A stretch of DNA of 64,000 nucleotides, taken from Laedolimicola ammoniilytica (GTDB taxonomy: Bacteria; Bacillota; Clostridia; Lachnospirales; Lachnospiraceae). Location: positions 62,001-126,000 of the forward strand of contig NZ_JAOQKC010000001.1 in assembly GCF_025567165.1 (NCBI RefSeq), read 5' to 3'. Below, piece after piece: positions 1-9,006 of the stretch; within the stretch, counting starts at the first letter, position 1, and every line of letters begins with the position of its first letter. A program made the translations under genes and the position numbers. Under the pieces are notes generated by a model, which was not told the origin of the DNA, did no database searches, and saw only the letters and a list, made by a program, of their open reading frames with translations.

Positions 1-222
1 GAAAATGGAATTTTAGAATATCTCCTTTTAAATCAAGGAAGACCGGTCAGTCAGGAAGAACTGATTGAGCATGTCTGGGATTCTTCTGTGGACAGCTTTA
101 GCGGTTCCATCCGGGTGCATATGTCTTCTTTGAGAAAAAAACTGAAGGCAGGACTCGGATATGATCCAATCGTGAACAAAATCGGTGAGGGCTATAAGAT
201 AGGGGGAGATAGCAAAGTATGA
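1..222 (+). CDS. Response regulator, OmpR/PhoB family, C-terminal fragment (5' cut by window edge)
   Basis: An open frame from the window edge to the stop at 220-222 encodes the C-terminal winged-helix DNA-binding domain of an OmpR-type response regulator. The recognition-helix region (SGSIRVHMSSLRKKL) and the terminal wing (NKIGEGYKIG) are visible. The receiver domain with the phospho-aspartate lies outside the window. Its stop overlaps the start of the downstream histidine kinase in an ATGA arrangement, so the two are translationally coupled and almost certainly form a cognate pair. The signal cannot be told from this fragment. Confidence 0.9.
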   Translation, partial: ENGILEYLLLNQGRPVSQEELIEHVWDSSVDSFSGSIRVHMSSLRKKLKAGLGYDPIVNKIGEGYKIGGDSKV

Positions 223-1412
223 AAAAAATTAACATAAAAAAAGTATCACTCCAGTGGAAATTAACACTTCTTACCACAGCGCTTATTACCATATTATGCG
301 GATGTCTTACCTTTTTCTTATATAAAAACGGAGTCTATTATTTTGATACGCTTCAGGAGTCTGTCACAGATCAGGGCACAGCGCCGGAAGCAGTGTACAT
401 TGATATTCCGGAGGATGAGTGGGATGACTTTGTGGCGCAGTTTTCCATGAAGATTTATAACTCCAAATCAGATTATAGAAGCAGAAGCTTTCTGATTACT
501 GTGATTGTAGCGTTGTTTGGCGGTGCAGCGACGTATTTTATCAGTGGACGGGCCTTGAAACCACTCAGGGAATTTTCAGAGACAGTGGAAAAAGTTCAGG
601 CGCAGAATCTGACAGATTATACTATCGAAGAGAATAAGATTGCAGAGCTGGACAGGCTTCGTACGTCTTATAATAAAATGCTTATGCGGCTTTCCGAATC
701 CTTTGAGACGCAGCGCCAGTTTACGGGAAATGCAGCACATGAGTTACGTACTCCACTGGCTTTAATCCAGGCGCAGCTGGATCTATACCATACAACAGAA
801 CATCCGGAGAGTACAACAGCGGCAGAAGAGACCATTCAGATGGTAACGGAGCAGAATGAACGCCTTAGTAAGCTGGTCAGAACGCTTCTGGATATGAGCG
901 AATTACAGACAGTAGCGCGAAATGACAGAATTGAGCTCCATAGTCTGATTGAGGAAGTGCTGACAGATTTGGAACCGCTGGCACAGGAAAAGAAGGTTGA
1001 ACTGATACAGAAGTCGCAGGGAACAGGAGAAAAGGCAGATGAAGAATTATTTTTGACAGGAAGTGATATTCTGATTTACAGAATGCTATATAATCTTGTG
1101 GAAAATGCGATTAAATACAATCGGAAAGGTGGAACCGTTACCGTATCAGCAATAAGGGAAAAGAACGAAGCAGTTCTGACGGTTTCGGATACCGGAAATG
1201 GAATTGATGAGGCATTCAGGGAAAAGATCTTTGAGCCGTTCTTCCGGGTAGATAAGTCAAGAAGCCGGGAGCTTGGAGGCGTAGGGCTTGGACTTGCGAT
1301 GGTGCGGGAAGTTGTGCGGGCTCATGACGGGACGATTGAAGTTTATGCAAATAAGCATAGGGGAACGACATTTGAAGTGAAAATGAGTATAGGAGCAGAA
1401 AAAACAGCATAA
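219..1412 (+). CDS. Sensor histidine kinase
   Basis: 397 residues, the membrane sensor partner of the overlapping response regulator. Membrane segments are near residues 15-35 and 90-109, enclosing a short extracytoplasmic loop of about 55 residues. A HAMP linker follows, then the HisKA H-box (AAHELRTPLAL, phospho-acceptor His174) and a HATPase_c domain with N-box (LVENAIKYN, about 293-301), G1 (DTGNGI) and G2 (GLGLAMV). All catalytic motifs are intact. The ATGA overlap with the regulator gene shows co-expression. The small external loop suggests sensing in or near the membrane; the ligand is unknown. Confidence 0.93.
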   Translation: MKKINIKKVSLQWKLTLLTTALITILCGCLTFFLYKNGVYYFDTLQESVTDQGTAPEAVYIDIPEDEWDDFVAQFSMKIYNSKSDYRSRSFLITVIVALFGGAATYFISGRALKPLREFSETVEKVQAQNLTDYTIEENKIAELDRLRTSYNKMLMRLSESFETQRQFTGNAAHELRTPLALIQAQLDLYHTTEHPESTTAAEETIQMVTEQNERLSKLVRTLLDMSELQTVARNDRIELHSLIEEVLTDLEPLAQEKKVELIQKSQGTGEKADEELFLTGSDILIYRMLYNLVENAIKYNRKGGTVTVSAIREKNEAVLTVSDTGNGIDEAFREKIFEPFFRVDKSRSRELGGVGLGLAMVREVVRAHDGTIEVYANKHRGTTFEVKMSIGAEKTA

Positions 1413-1486
1413 CCGTTGAAACTCAACCACGGCGTTACATTTTGTCAAAATAAGAAAACCAGATGGAATGCCGAAGTGATATCGAA

Positions 1487-1509
1487 CCTGGGGACATTAT
1501 GTCCCCAGG
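1487..1509. repeat. Perfect 23-nt palindrome after the histidine kinase gene
   Basis: Two 11-nt arms (CCTGGGGACAT and ATGTCCCCAGG) flank a single T. It lies about 75 nt after the histidine kinase stop, and no T-tract follows on the plus strand. It may be a factor-assisted terminator or the recombination scar of a lost element; the decayed ATPase gene begins 20 nt further on. Confidence 0.6.
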
Positions 1510-1530
1510 TAACTGCTAGATAGATTATAA

Positions 1531-1729
1531 TTAATCCCCAAAAATTAACTTCATGATATTTGACTTCCCGTTAGCTGTAATGCAAGTAATCTGCTTTTGC
1601 TCTGCCAGGGCATGGAAAAATTCATAGCCGGAATGCGAATCTTCGGTAATCGCGAATCAGGTCAATCAATACGGTTTTGCCGGAACCACTGTCGCCGGTG
1701 AGAATCGTGATATTTCTTTTGAAAGCCAA
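1531..1729 (-). pseudogene. Remnant of a P-loop ATPase gene, frameshifted and internally deleted
   Basis: On the minus strand, a possible TTG start at 1729 opens a frame containing a textbook Walker A motif (ILTGDSGSGKTVLI). The frame breaks at about 1650. A different frame then continues with a plausible protein end (DSHSGYEFFHALAEQKQ, then NGKSNIMKLIFGD) to a stop at 1531-1533. Intact relatives of this type of P-loop protein are, as I recall, much longer, so the middle seems deleted as well. The short stretch 1730-1825 also reads as a gene remnant in another frame. No function is expected. The rest of the 1413-1825 interval holds only the palindrome. Confidence 0.55.
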
Positions 1730-1825
1730 CAGATCTTACATTTTCCCTTACATCTTTATACTCTTTGCCAGACTCGTCAGCAAAGCTGCCATCTCCGGAT
1801 TAACCTTTTTTCTTTCTAACCCACG

Positions 1826-2890
1826 TTATTTTGCAGCCACGGTTACCACTGTTTCCTTTTTTTTCGACATAAGCCAATAAAACATAGAACAAAATATTAA
1901 TGCAAATACAACGCCAAAAACATTCTGAATCACTCTAAGACCAACTGCTCCTTTTAGTCCATAACTCTCTGTAGCAATGGCCAAAGCACCAAATGTGTTA
2001 AATACTGCCTGCCAGCCATATTTTGCAGAAAGTCCTACACCAATTCCGCCAAGGATTCCTATGTATGTATAGATGGATGATGGAAGCAGAAAATATAGTA
2101 CTGTAAAGCATATTACACCTGCAATATTTCCGACAATCCTTTTGCGGACTCTGTATTGCATGTCCTCTATAAATGGTAAGATTGCTGACATTGCCGCAAT
2201 TCCAGCCCACATTGCCCGTGGCATATTGCAGAGTTCCGCAATGCAGAGTACTGCCGGTACGCATATGATCTGACATAACTGCCACTTTGTTCTGGAAGAA
2301 GATATATCAAATTCTTGTACCAAATCATTCAAATTTCTTTTATACGTTCTGTTTTTATGATTTCGATAAAATACGAAGCAGGTAAGTGCTGCACCTAATG
2401 CCATTCCGGTTAATCGCATCTGATAACTTTTTCCTGTTACATCATATCCATACAATAACAGATAACCAAGAACCAATGTGGATTGGTTAAACATGAATGG
2501 GTTATGACATCCGAACAGAATCAGCACTGCCAGTGCAGCAATGTTTAACAGCATTCCAAGTACCGGTGAAAGCTGGTTTGCTAAATGCGGACATACAGTC
2601 ATAATTACAAAGAACAAAGCCAAAAGCATCGTAGATTGTCCGGTGTGGATCCCCAGATCCGCATTCCGAAATACCATAAGGCATAATAAAACTACTACAC
2701 CCACAATACTATTCTCATTTCCAAATAAGATACTGAAAATAGTAACAAATAAAAAACAAAATGCCATTGTAACAGCTATCTTTACCAAATATACCAGTAT
2801 ATGATATGATTTTTCTTTCACTGTTTCACTCTTTTTCAACAGATTTTTAGAACCTGCCTGATTTAACTGCAATTCCTGATAAAATGTCAT
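1826..2890 (-). CDS. FUSC-family membrane protein (aromatic acid exporter-like)
   Basis: 354 residues with two blocks of hydrophobic helices separated by a basic cytoplasmic stretch around residues 175-205 (YRNHKNRTYKRNLNDL). This is the duplicated layout of the FUSC/YccS/ArAE superfamily. Family members export aromatic acids or other amphipathic compounds, or help keep the envelope intact; the substrate here is not known. It is the last gene of a minus-strand block starting at the phospholipase D-like gene, 31 nt after the histidine kinase, so it is probably an output of that two-component system. It is shorter than proteobacterial YccS and lacks the large soluble domain. Confidence 0.75.
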   Translation of the reverse strand: MTFYQELQLNQAGSKNLLKKSETVKEKSYHILVYLVKIAVTMAFCFLFVTIFSILFGNENSIVGVVVLLCLMVFRNADLGIHTGQSTMLLALFFVIMTVCPHLANQLSPVLGMLLNIAALAVLILFGCHNPFMFNQSTLVLGYLLLYGYDVTGKSYQMRLTGMALGAALTCFVFYRNHKNRTYKRNLNDLVQEFDISSSRTKWQLCQIICVPAVLCIAELCNMPRAMWAGIAAMSAILPFIEDMQYRVRKRIVGNIAGVICFTVLYFLLPSSIYTYIGILGGIGVGLSAKYGWQAVFNTFGALAIATESYGLKGAVGLRVIQNVFGVVFALIFCSMFYWLMSKKKETVVTVAAK

Positions 2891-2921
2891 GTAATTCCTC
2901 CGCTATCTGTTTTTCCTAAAC

Positions 2922-3965
2922 TTATATGGCCTCATCTTTCTGTATTGGAAGCTCTACAACAAATCTGCATCCACCATATTCCCGGTTTTCTGCCTTGATT
3001 GTCCCGCCAGCACTATCTACGATCCGCTTCACAAGTGCAAGGCCGAGACCATTTCCTTCTGCTTTGTGAGAACCGTCTGCCTGATAAAATTTATCAAATA
3101 TTCTGGTTTTCACATCATCCTCTATTCCCGGTCCTTCATCTTCCAGAATAAACATTACAGAATCCTTTTCCTGCTTCAGAAACATCATAATTGTCCCCTT
3201 TGCAGGACTGAACTTAATCGCATTATCTAAAAGATTCATCCATATATGCATAAAAAGTCCTTCATTCCCAGTATATTTAACTTCCTCCAGCTCTACCTGG
3301 AAACCAATTTCTTTTTCTGTCCATTTTGTTTCCAGGGAAAGAAATGCCTGACGGATCTGTTCATCCAAACGATATTCTGTTTTTTTCACTGGTATGTTCT
3401 GATTCTCTAACTTGGATAACAGCAAAATATTTCCAACCAATCCGGAAAGCCTTTGGGTATTAAACAGGATTTTTTCTACATATTCCTCTTGCTCCTGAGA
3501 CAGTTCTTCTCCCTGAAGAAGCATTGTATATCCTTCAATGGCATTGATCGGGGTCTTAAACTCATGAGAAACATTGGAGACAAAATCCATCTGCAGTACT
3601 TCTGTTGCACGAAGCTCTTTTGTCATCACATTAAAACTCTGGTAAGATTCTCCAACTTCTGCGATACGGCTGTTCGTTTCCAAGTGCTGTTCAAAATCTC
3701 CCTGCGAAACTTCCTTCATTGCTTTACTGAGTCTGGTAATTGGTTCCAGCAACCTTGCATTGATAAAGGAAGTAATCAGCCCTGCAATCAATGTATTAAA
3801 AATCAAAAGCCAGCCAAGCACAGGTATGCTACCAGGCAGATTAAAAAAATGATTCAAAAAAGCAAATAATAACGCAGATATGACTGTTGAAAATACAAGT
3901 GCCAGCCAGATTGCACCAGTCAGACAGGATCGGATCCGCAATCCTTTTTCTTTCTTTTGTTCCAT
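2922..3965 (-). CDS. Sensor histidine kinase
   Basis: 347 residues. Two membrane helices (about 13-40 and 48-70) enclose only a very short outer loop. A HAMP domain follows (about 71-123), then HisKA (NVSHEFKTPINAIEG, His134) and HATPase_c with N-box (LLDNAIKFSP, Asn248) and G-boxes (DEGPGI, GNGLGLALV). The almost absent external domain makes it an intramembrane-sensing kinase, a class that in Firmicutes often responds to envelope stress or membrane-active compounds. The start overlaps the stop of the response regulator by one base at 3965, showing tight coupling. Confidence 0.93.
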   Translation of the reverse strand: MEQKKEKGLRIRSCLTGAIWLALVFSTVISALLFAFLNHFFNLPGSIPVLGWLLIFNTLIAGLITSFINARLLEPITRLSKAMKEVSQGDFEQHLETNSRIAEVGESYQSFNVMTKELRATEVLQMDFVSNVSHEFKTPINAIEGYTMLLQGEELSQEQEEYVEKILFNTQRLSGLVGNILLLSKLENQNIPVKKTEYRLDEQIRQAFLSLETKWTEKEIGFQVELEEVKYTGNEGLFMHIWMNLLDNAIKFSPAKGTIMMFLKQEKDSVMFILEDEGPGIEDDVKTRIFDKFYQADGSHKAEGNGLGLALVKRIVDSAGGTIKAENREYGGCRFVVELPIQKDEAI

Positions 3966-4636
3966 TATTTTTTCACCGCCTTGTATCCAATTCCACGCAT
4001 TGTTACGATTTCAAAATCAGGGTTATCTTTCAAACGCTCCCTGATTCTTCCTATATGTACCTCTATCGTATGTGGGTCTGCCTCCGTCTCGTATCCCCAT
4101 ACTTCATCCATCAACTGTTGTTTTGTAAATATTCTGCCTGGCGAAGCTGCAAGCTTATATAAAAGCAGGAATTCTTTTTTAGGCAAAACAAGACTTTCCT
4201 TATCAGTTGTAACCGTCATTGCATCATAATCAAACTCTGTTGAACCGATCACAATTTTGTGTTCATTCAGTATCTGTGCACGGCGAAGCAGTGCTCCGAC
4301 TCTTAAAACCATTTCATTCACATTTACCGGTTTTACCATATAATCGTCACTTCCCGAAAGAAATCCCTGGCGCATATCATCAAAGGAACCTTTCGCAGTG
4401 ATCATAAGTACCGGTATCTGATATCCTGCTGAACGGAGTTCCGACACCAGTTCATAACCATCCATAACCGGCATCATAATATCGGAAATGATCAGATCAA
4501 TATACTCTTTATCCAATATTTCTAATGCCAGTGCTCCATCCGATGCACTTTTGACCTGATATCCATTCTTCTCAAGCACTTTTTGGAATAGCTGGCTTAA
4601 TTCTTTATCATCTTCTACAATTAATATTTGAAACAC
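3965..4636 (-). CDS. Response regulator, OmpR/PhoB family
   Basis: 223 residues. The receiver domain has an acidic pocket (VEDD, 7-10), phospho-acceptor Asp52 (LIISDIMMPVMDG), a conserved Thr (LMITAKG) and Lys (YMVKPVN). The C-terminal winged helix ends with the wing GIGYKAVKK. It lies 18 nt after the phospholipase D-like gene and overlaps the kinase gene. The direct repeats upstream of the operon (6139-6156) have the 11-bp spacing typical of OmpR-family sites, so it probably controls its own operon. That link is inferred. Confidence 0.95.
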   Translation of the reverse strand: MFQILIVEDDKELSQLFQKVLEKNGYQVKSASDGALALEILDKEYIDLIISDIMMPVMDGYELVSELRSAGYQIPVLMITAKGSFDDMRQGFLSGSDDYMVKPVNVNEMVLRVGALLRRAQILNEHKIVIGSTEFDYDAMTVTTDKESLVLPKKEFLLLYKLAASPGRIFTKQQLMDEVWGYETEADPHTIEVHIGRIRERLKDNPDFEIVTMRGIGYKAVKK

Positions 4637-4654
4637 GATCTTCTTCCTCCTTTA

Positions 4655-6088
4655 TCAGAACAGATATCTTGCCCATCCAAGCAGATGCTGTACCAAAAGT
4701 ACGTTTCTCTGACGCTTCTTTGTCAATTCAATTGGCTCTACATGATACGGATCACGATAGGTTCCATCTTCCAATACCTGCCGGGACACTCTTTCATATT
4801 CCATCATGCCTTCTTCCAACTGTTTATTAATCTCTTTGCTACGTATTACAAGCATCAGTTCCGTATCCAGATACGTGCTTCTCATATCCATGTTAAAGGA
4901 ACCGATTACGGATAGATCATCATCAATCAGGATGCTTTTTCCGTGGTAAGAATAGCCGCCTTCATACTCCCAGATATCAATTCCTGTATTTAAAATTCTG
5001 TTTCTGTTTCTCGCATAATCAGCAGAACCAAACGGATTTCCATTGTTGGCAACCGAATTGGTCATGATAGAAAAATCCGGAACTCTCTCCGCAATCTCTT
5101 TCCATGTATTATACATCATATCATTGCAGATAATATATGGTGTATGAATTTTCACGCGCTCTTTTGCATTTTTCATTAGTTCTCCCAGTTGATACCAGAC
5201 TACTGGTTCCTTGGGACCTGTGTGGATAGGATTTGACACTAATGCAATCTTTTCTGTCTCAAAAGTTTCGTCCGTGTAATCGGTATCGCAGATTCTTTCC
5301 TTATTCTCTTCAAAATATTTCTGATAGCCGTTCTGCAGCTCTAAAACTGCGTCCTTTACAGATTTTCTATTTGCCAGTTTTTTATTATCATGAAAATAAC
5401 CACTGTCTTCTTGTTCCCATATCGTTTCAAAATACTCTAACAACTGGTTAACTGAATTTTCTTTCTCAGGTTCATCGCAAACCACTAACACATCTCTGTC
5501 ATAGTTCTTATGTCCCAGAAAATCACCCAGGAAATAATTGTATGTATTTCTTCCACCAAGAATATATGTCTTACCATCTGCAATCAAATATTTATCATGC
5601 ATTCTCCCCATCATCTTCCATGGTTTCAACGGATTGGCCTTATTATACAGTTTAATTTCAACATTCTCATGGGAAGATAATCCATAGAAATACGGATTGC
5701 CTTCCATATCAACCCAGCTCTCCATTCCATCTACTAACAGACGAACATGCACACCTCTGTCTGCCGCATCATGCAGTGCTCCTAAGATCAATTTTCCACT
5801 TTCATCTGATTGAAATGCAAAAGTAGAAAGAATAATGTCTTCTTTTGCATTTCGGATCAAACGCACTCTTTGTAAAAGTGCTTCTGGATTTTTTTCTATG
5901 ATCACTGCTCGTTCCATATTCTCGCTGCGTTCGTTCCACGAATCATTTTGTGTTTCTTTTTTGATGGTATTAGACACTTCCGGCTGTTTTTTATATGCAA
6001 TACAAATTCCAAATAATTCATAAAAAGCCACACATAAAAAAATTGACAGTATAACAAAAACAATTTTACATATCTTACGTTTTCCCAT
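4655..6088 (-). CDS. Phospholipase D-like / cardiolipin synthase-like membrane protein
   Basis: 477 residues. An N-terminal membrane anchor (about 7-31) is followed by two PLD domains, each with an HKD motif: HDKYLIAD (His164) and HGKSILID (about residue 380). PLD-type enzymes of this size transfer or hydrolyse phosphatidyl groups; cardiolipin formation from two phosphatidylglycerols is the best-known reaction. The first domain has the order seen in anchored PLD proteins rather than the double-helix N-terminus of classical Cls. It is the first gene of the operon with the two-component system and FUSC protein, suggesting lipid remodelling as part of a regulated membrane response. Confidence 0.85.
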   Translation of the reverse strand: MGKRKICKIVFVILSIFLCVAFYELFGICIAYKKQPEVSNTIKKETQNDSWNERSENMERAVIIEKNPEALLQRVRLIRNAKEDIILSTFAFQSDESGKLILGALHDAADRGVHVRLLVDGMESWVDMEGNPYFYGLSSHENVEIKLYNKANPLKPWKMMGRMHDKYLIADGKTYILGGRNTYNYFLGDFLGHKNYDRDVLVVCDEPEKENSVNQLLEYFETIWEQEDSGYFHDNKKLANRKSVKDAVLELQNGYQKYFEENKERICDTDYTDETFETEKIALVSNPIHTGPKEPVVWYQLGELMKNAKERVKIHTPYIICNDMMYNTWKEIAERVPDFSIMTNSVANNGNPFGSADYARNRNRILNTGIDIWEYEGGYSYHGKSILIDDDLSVIGSFNMDMRSTYLDTELMLVIRSKEINKQLEEGMMEYERVSRQVLEDGTYRDPYHVEPIELTKKRQRNVLLVQHLLGWARYLF

Positions 6089-6111
6089 CGCACATCACCT
6101 GACTTTTTTTC

Positions 6112-6156
6112 ATCTTATGTCTATACAATACAAAGTCAACCTCAATTTTACCTCAA
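6112..6156 (-). promoter_or_regulatory. Promoter with OmpR-type direct repeats upstream of the PLD-TCS-FUSC operon
   Basis: Reading the minus strand, TTGAGGT occurs twice (6156-6150 and 6145-6139) with an 11-bp period. The second copy runs into a -35-like TTGACT (6139-6134). A -10-like TAAGAT (6117-6112) follows after 16 nt, about 25 nt before the PLD start. Direct heptamers one helical turn apart at the -35 are the usual binding pattern of an OmpR-family dimer, so autoregulation by the regulator at 3965-4636 is likely. Confidence 0.55.
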
Positions 6157-6204
6157 CAGAATTAATTTTATCCATGTAAATTTCCTGTACCGGCAATCAG
6201 ACAT

Positions 6205-6250
6205 AACAAAAACGACCTCTCAAAATCAATTATTTTTTGAAAGGTCGTTT
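6205..6250 (-). terminator. Rho-independent terminator of the bsh-cls unit
   Basis: Arms AAACGACCT and AGGTCGTTT are separated by 23 nt, and on the minus strand the stem is followed by a T-rich tract. It lies 11 nt after the cardiolipin synthase stop and separates this unit from the next operon. Confidence 0.8.
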
Positions 6251-6260
6251 CACTAAATTC

Positions 6261-7820
6261 TTATAACAATCCAGCAAATAATCTCATAAATAATTGTCCA
6301 AGTCGCAAATATGCACTGCGCCCAGTACAATATTGATCTGTTACATCACGACATTCCCCCATCGTTCTTATCAGATCATTTTTAATTTCCAAAACTGCCT
6401 GACAATCTGCCATAAAACAGCCGTTTTCAAAATGATGATATAAGCTTCTATAATCCAGATTGATTGTTCCACAGGTTGCCATACAGTCATCCACTATACT
6501 CATTTTCGCATGGCAAAATCCTGGTGTCCATTCATAAACTCGCACTCCATGTTTAACCAATCCATGATAAAAAGAGCGAGTTATATTATAAATGAATTTT
6601 TTATCAGGAATTCCTGGTGTGATAATTCTTACGTCTACCCCTCGCTTAGCAGCCAGACATAACGCATGTGCCATTTCGTCTGTTATAATTAGATATGGTG
6701 TCATAAACCAACAGTAATTTTCGGCCTTATTTATCATACTGATATAAACTTCTTCTCCGACCTGCTCATTATCCATAGGACTGTCTGCATAAGGCTGAAC
6801 AAAACCTGTTTGCTGTGCTTTATAATCGTAATGAATAATGTATTTACTAAAATCAGTATCATTCGTAGCTTTTTCACTAACAGCATTCCACATTTCTAAA
6901 AATGTCACTGTAAGCGACTGAACAGCATCTCCTTCTAAACGAATACCGGTATCTTTCCACTGCCCATACGGATGCGTATAATTAAAGTATTCATTTGCAA
7001 GATTATATCCACCTGTAAATCCAACTTTTCCATCAATTACTGTTATTTTTCTGTGATCACGATTGTTCAAAAATAGATTTAAGCCTGGCACAAATGGATT
7101 GAATACACGACAATGAATTCCTATACTCTCCATCTTTTTTACAAAATCTGTGTTAATAAAACCTATAGACCCCATATCATCATAGAATACCCTGACTTCC
7201 ACACCGGCTTTTACTCTCTCTTCCAGAACATCTTGAATCTTATGCCAAGCTTCAGCATCTTCTATCGCATGATATTCCATGAAGATAAACTTTTGTGCTT
7301 TCGCAAGTTCTTCAAGCTGTGCCTCTAATCCCTTCACTGCTTCATCAAAATACTTGATATCCGTATTCTGATAGATTGGATACCACGAATTTCTTTGTAT
7401 GTAACTTGCAATATTTCCTGCTTTCGGAATCTTTTCTTTTATTCTGCTTAAACACTCCTGATTGTCTGGAAGCATTGGTAACAATTTGCTATCAATTTCT
7501 GCATATCGCTCACGCATTTTATGCGTGCCACCATTCAAGCCAATCAATAAATACAGGCCTACACCCATAATTGGGAAAATCAGAATTAAAATGACCCAAG
7601 GCATTTTCATAGAAGATGTCTTATCTGACGCATACAATCTCAAAACTAAGATTCCACTTAAAATTCTGGTAAATAAATTTATGATTTCTGCATATTCATT
7701 CAAGCGCGTTACGATAGTAATAATAAAAATCACTTCAAGAAAAATACAGATTATGGAAAAGCACAATCGTTTTATTCCATTTTTTGTTTTTGCTTTTCCT
7801 TCTAAGGTATCTTGCTTCAT
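6261..7820 (-). CDS. cls: Cardiolipin synthase
   Basis: 519 residues with classical bacterial Cls architecture: N-terminal membrane helices (about 18-60 and 72-95), a linker, then two PLD domains with HKD motifs HRKITVID (about 251-258, followed by GFTGGYNLANEY) and HAKMSIVD (about 431-438, followed by GTINLDYRS). Cls condenses two phosphatidylglycerols to cardiolipin and glycerol at the membrane. It lies 45 nt downstream of the bile salt hydrolase gene with no terminator between, so they probably share a transcript. This is a separate enzyme from the PLD-like protein in the next operon. Confidence 0.93.
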   Translation of the reverse strand: MKQDTLEGKAKTKNGIKRLCFSIICIFLEVIFIITIVTRLNEYAEIINLFTRILSGILVLRLYASDKTSSMKMPWVILILIFPIMGVGLYLLIGLNGGTHKMRERYAEIDSKLLPMLPDNQECLSRIKEKIPKAGNIASYIQRNSWYPIYQNTDIKYFDEAVKGLEAQLEELAKAQKFIFMEYHAIEDAEAWHKIQDVLEERVKAGVEVRVFYDDMGSIGFINTDFVKKMESIGIHCRVFNPFVPGLNLFLNNRDHRKITVIDGKVGFTGGYNLANEYFNYTHPYGQWKDTGIRLEGDAVQSLTVTFLEMWNAVSEKATNDTDFSKYIIHYDYKAQQTGFVQPYADSPMDNEQVGEEVYISMINKAENYCWFMTPYLIITDEMAHALCLAAKRGVDVRIITPGIPDKKFIYNITRSFYHGLVKHGVRVYEWTPGFCHAKMSIVDDCMATCGTINLDYRSLYHHFENGCFMADCQAVLEIKNDLIRTMGECRDVTDQYCTGRSAYLRLGQLFMRLFAGLL

Positions 7821-7865
7821 ATGTATTCCACCTCTTCTTTCTACGTCAGCTCTATATTCAAAATA

Positions 7866-8843
7866 CTATTTATTTTGATAATTGATTCGTTCCCCTTGAA
7901 TTACTGGATAACAAATCAATTTATTACTTTCCAGATCCTCTGCATGCATATCTACCGCACTGATCTGATGATTTTCATAAGTATTATAATAATAGATACC
8001 TTTAATAACATTACAACAAGATGTATACAATGTGATTTCATATTTTCCATCAGTCACTTCGCAACATCCACGTTGCTGATCCACAGATCCAAGAATGTGA
8101 AAGAACTGACTAACACTTTCTTCCTCAGATTCACCTGAAATTGCATTTACCTTTGTAAAAGCCACACGCACAAAACGAGAAGAAGATGAAAGATCTCCCG
8201 GAAGACCTAAACCTCCCATACCTCTACTATATGCATCAAGAGCCAAATTTCCTCCAAAAGTGTTTTTGGGTTGCTTTGGGGATAAATACATATAATTATT
8301 TAATTGAAACATCTGCTGTGGAAATGGTGGATTATTCGTAAGCACTCCTACAGGATTATCGTAAATGTGTAGACCATCTGACATAGACTCTACAGTAATT
8401 GATTCATTTTCATCAGCGATAATCCAATGTAATTGTGCTAATGGCAATTGCTCGCTGAAAGGAGTATTAACAATATTAATTCGATTAAGAAGCTTACGAG
8501 CTTCTGCTAAAGAAGCACACTGACTTAAAATCCATGGAACAAATTCAAACTGTGCAATATTTTCCACATCTGGTTGAACCTCGGAATAAACAGCATTTCC
8601 GACAAAATTCAGACCTGCCATTGCCACTCCTTTTTCATTCATCGCATCATAATATAAAGGATAATCCTCCGCAACATGAGCCATTCCAATAATTGCATAA
8701 TGATTTTTCATATCGCCAACATGACGGAAATGAAATGAATAGTTACGTGGTGTAATTACTATCTGATCACCGTAAGAGAATTCATAATCGAGGGTTCGTC
8801 CAAAGTAAAAATCTTTTGTCTTATAGGTTGCTGCTGTACACAT
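7866..8843 (-). CDS. bsh: Bile salt hydrolase / choloylglycine hydrolase family (Ntn hydrolase)
   Basis: 325 residues, the usual length of the family. The Ntn-hydrolase nucleophile Cys2 follows directly after the start Met (MCTAATY). The known active-site set is present: Arg16 and Asp19 (FGRTLDY), Asn79 (GLNFVG), Asn171 (VLTNNPPF) and Arg223 (SSSRFVR). The enzyme cuts the amide bond of glycine- or taurine-conjugated bile salts; penicillin V acylase is the alternative in this superfamily. The residue pattern and gut-type context favour bile salts. It is cytoplasmic (no signal peptide) and first in a unit with cardiolipin synthase. Confidence 0.9.
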   Translation of the reverse strand: MCTAATYKTKDFYFGRTLDYEFSYGDQIVITPRNYSFHFRHVGDMKNHYAIIGMAHVAEDYPLYYDAMNEKGVAMAGLNFVGNAVYSEVQPDVENIAQFEFVPWILSQCASLAEARKLLNRINIVNTPFSEQLPLAQLHWIIADENESITVESMSDGLHIYDNPVGVLTNNPPFPQQMFQLNNYMYLSPKQPKNTFGGNLALDAYSRGMGGLGLPGDLSSSSRFVRVAFTKVNAISGESEEESVSQFFHILGSVDQQRGCCEVTDGKYEITLYTSCCNVIKGIYYYNTYENHQISAVDMHAEDLESNKLICYPVIQGERINYQNK

Positions 8844-8894
8844 GATTGTTCATCCTCCTAAATAATATGAACTATATCAATAAGTTTTTTGTTG

Positions 8895-8922
8895 AACAAT
8901 AGTATAGCACAATTCTATTGTT
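8895..8922 (-). promoter_or_regulatory. Promoter and operator-like dyad upstream of bsh
   Basis: AACAATAG (8895-8902) and CTATTGTT (8915-8922) form a perfect 8-bp dyad with a 12-nt spacer. On the minus strand a -10-like TATACT (8906-8901) lies inside the dyad. A weak TTGAAA could act as -35 at a long spacing. A repressor bound here would cover the promoter, about 55 nt upstream of the bsh start. Confidence 0.5.
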
Positions 8923-9006
8923 TTGTTTCAAATTCACATAATAAAATAGATGAATGACTTTGCTGCCATCCTTCTACTAATTTTTCACAATTTATTCTGC
9001 AATAAG

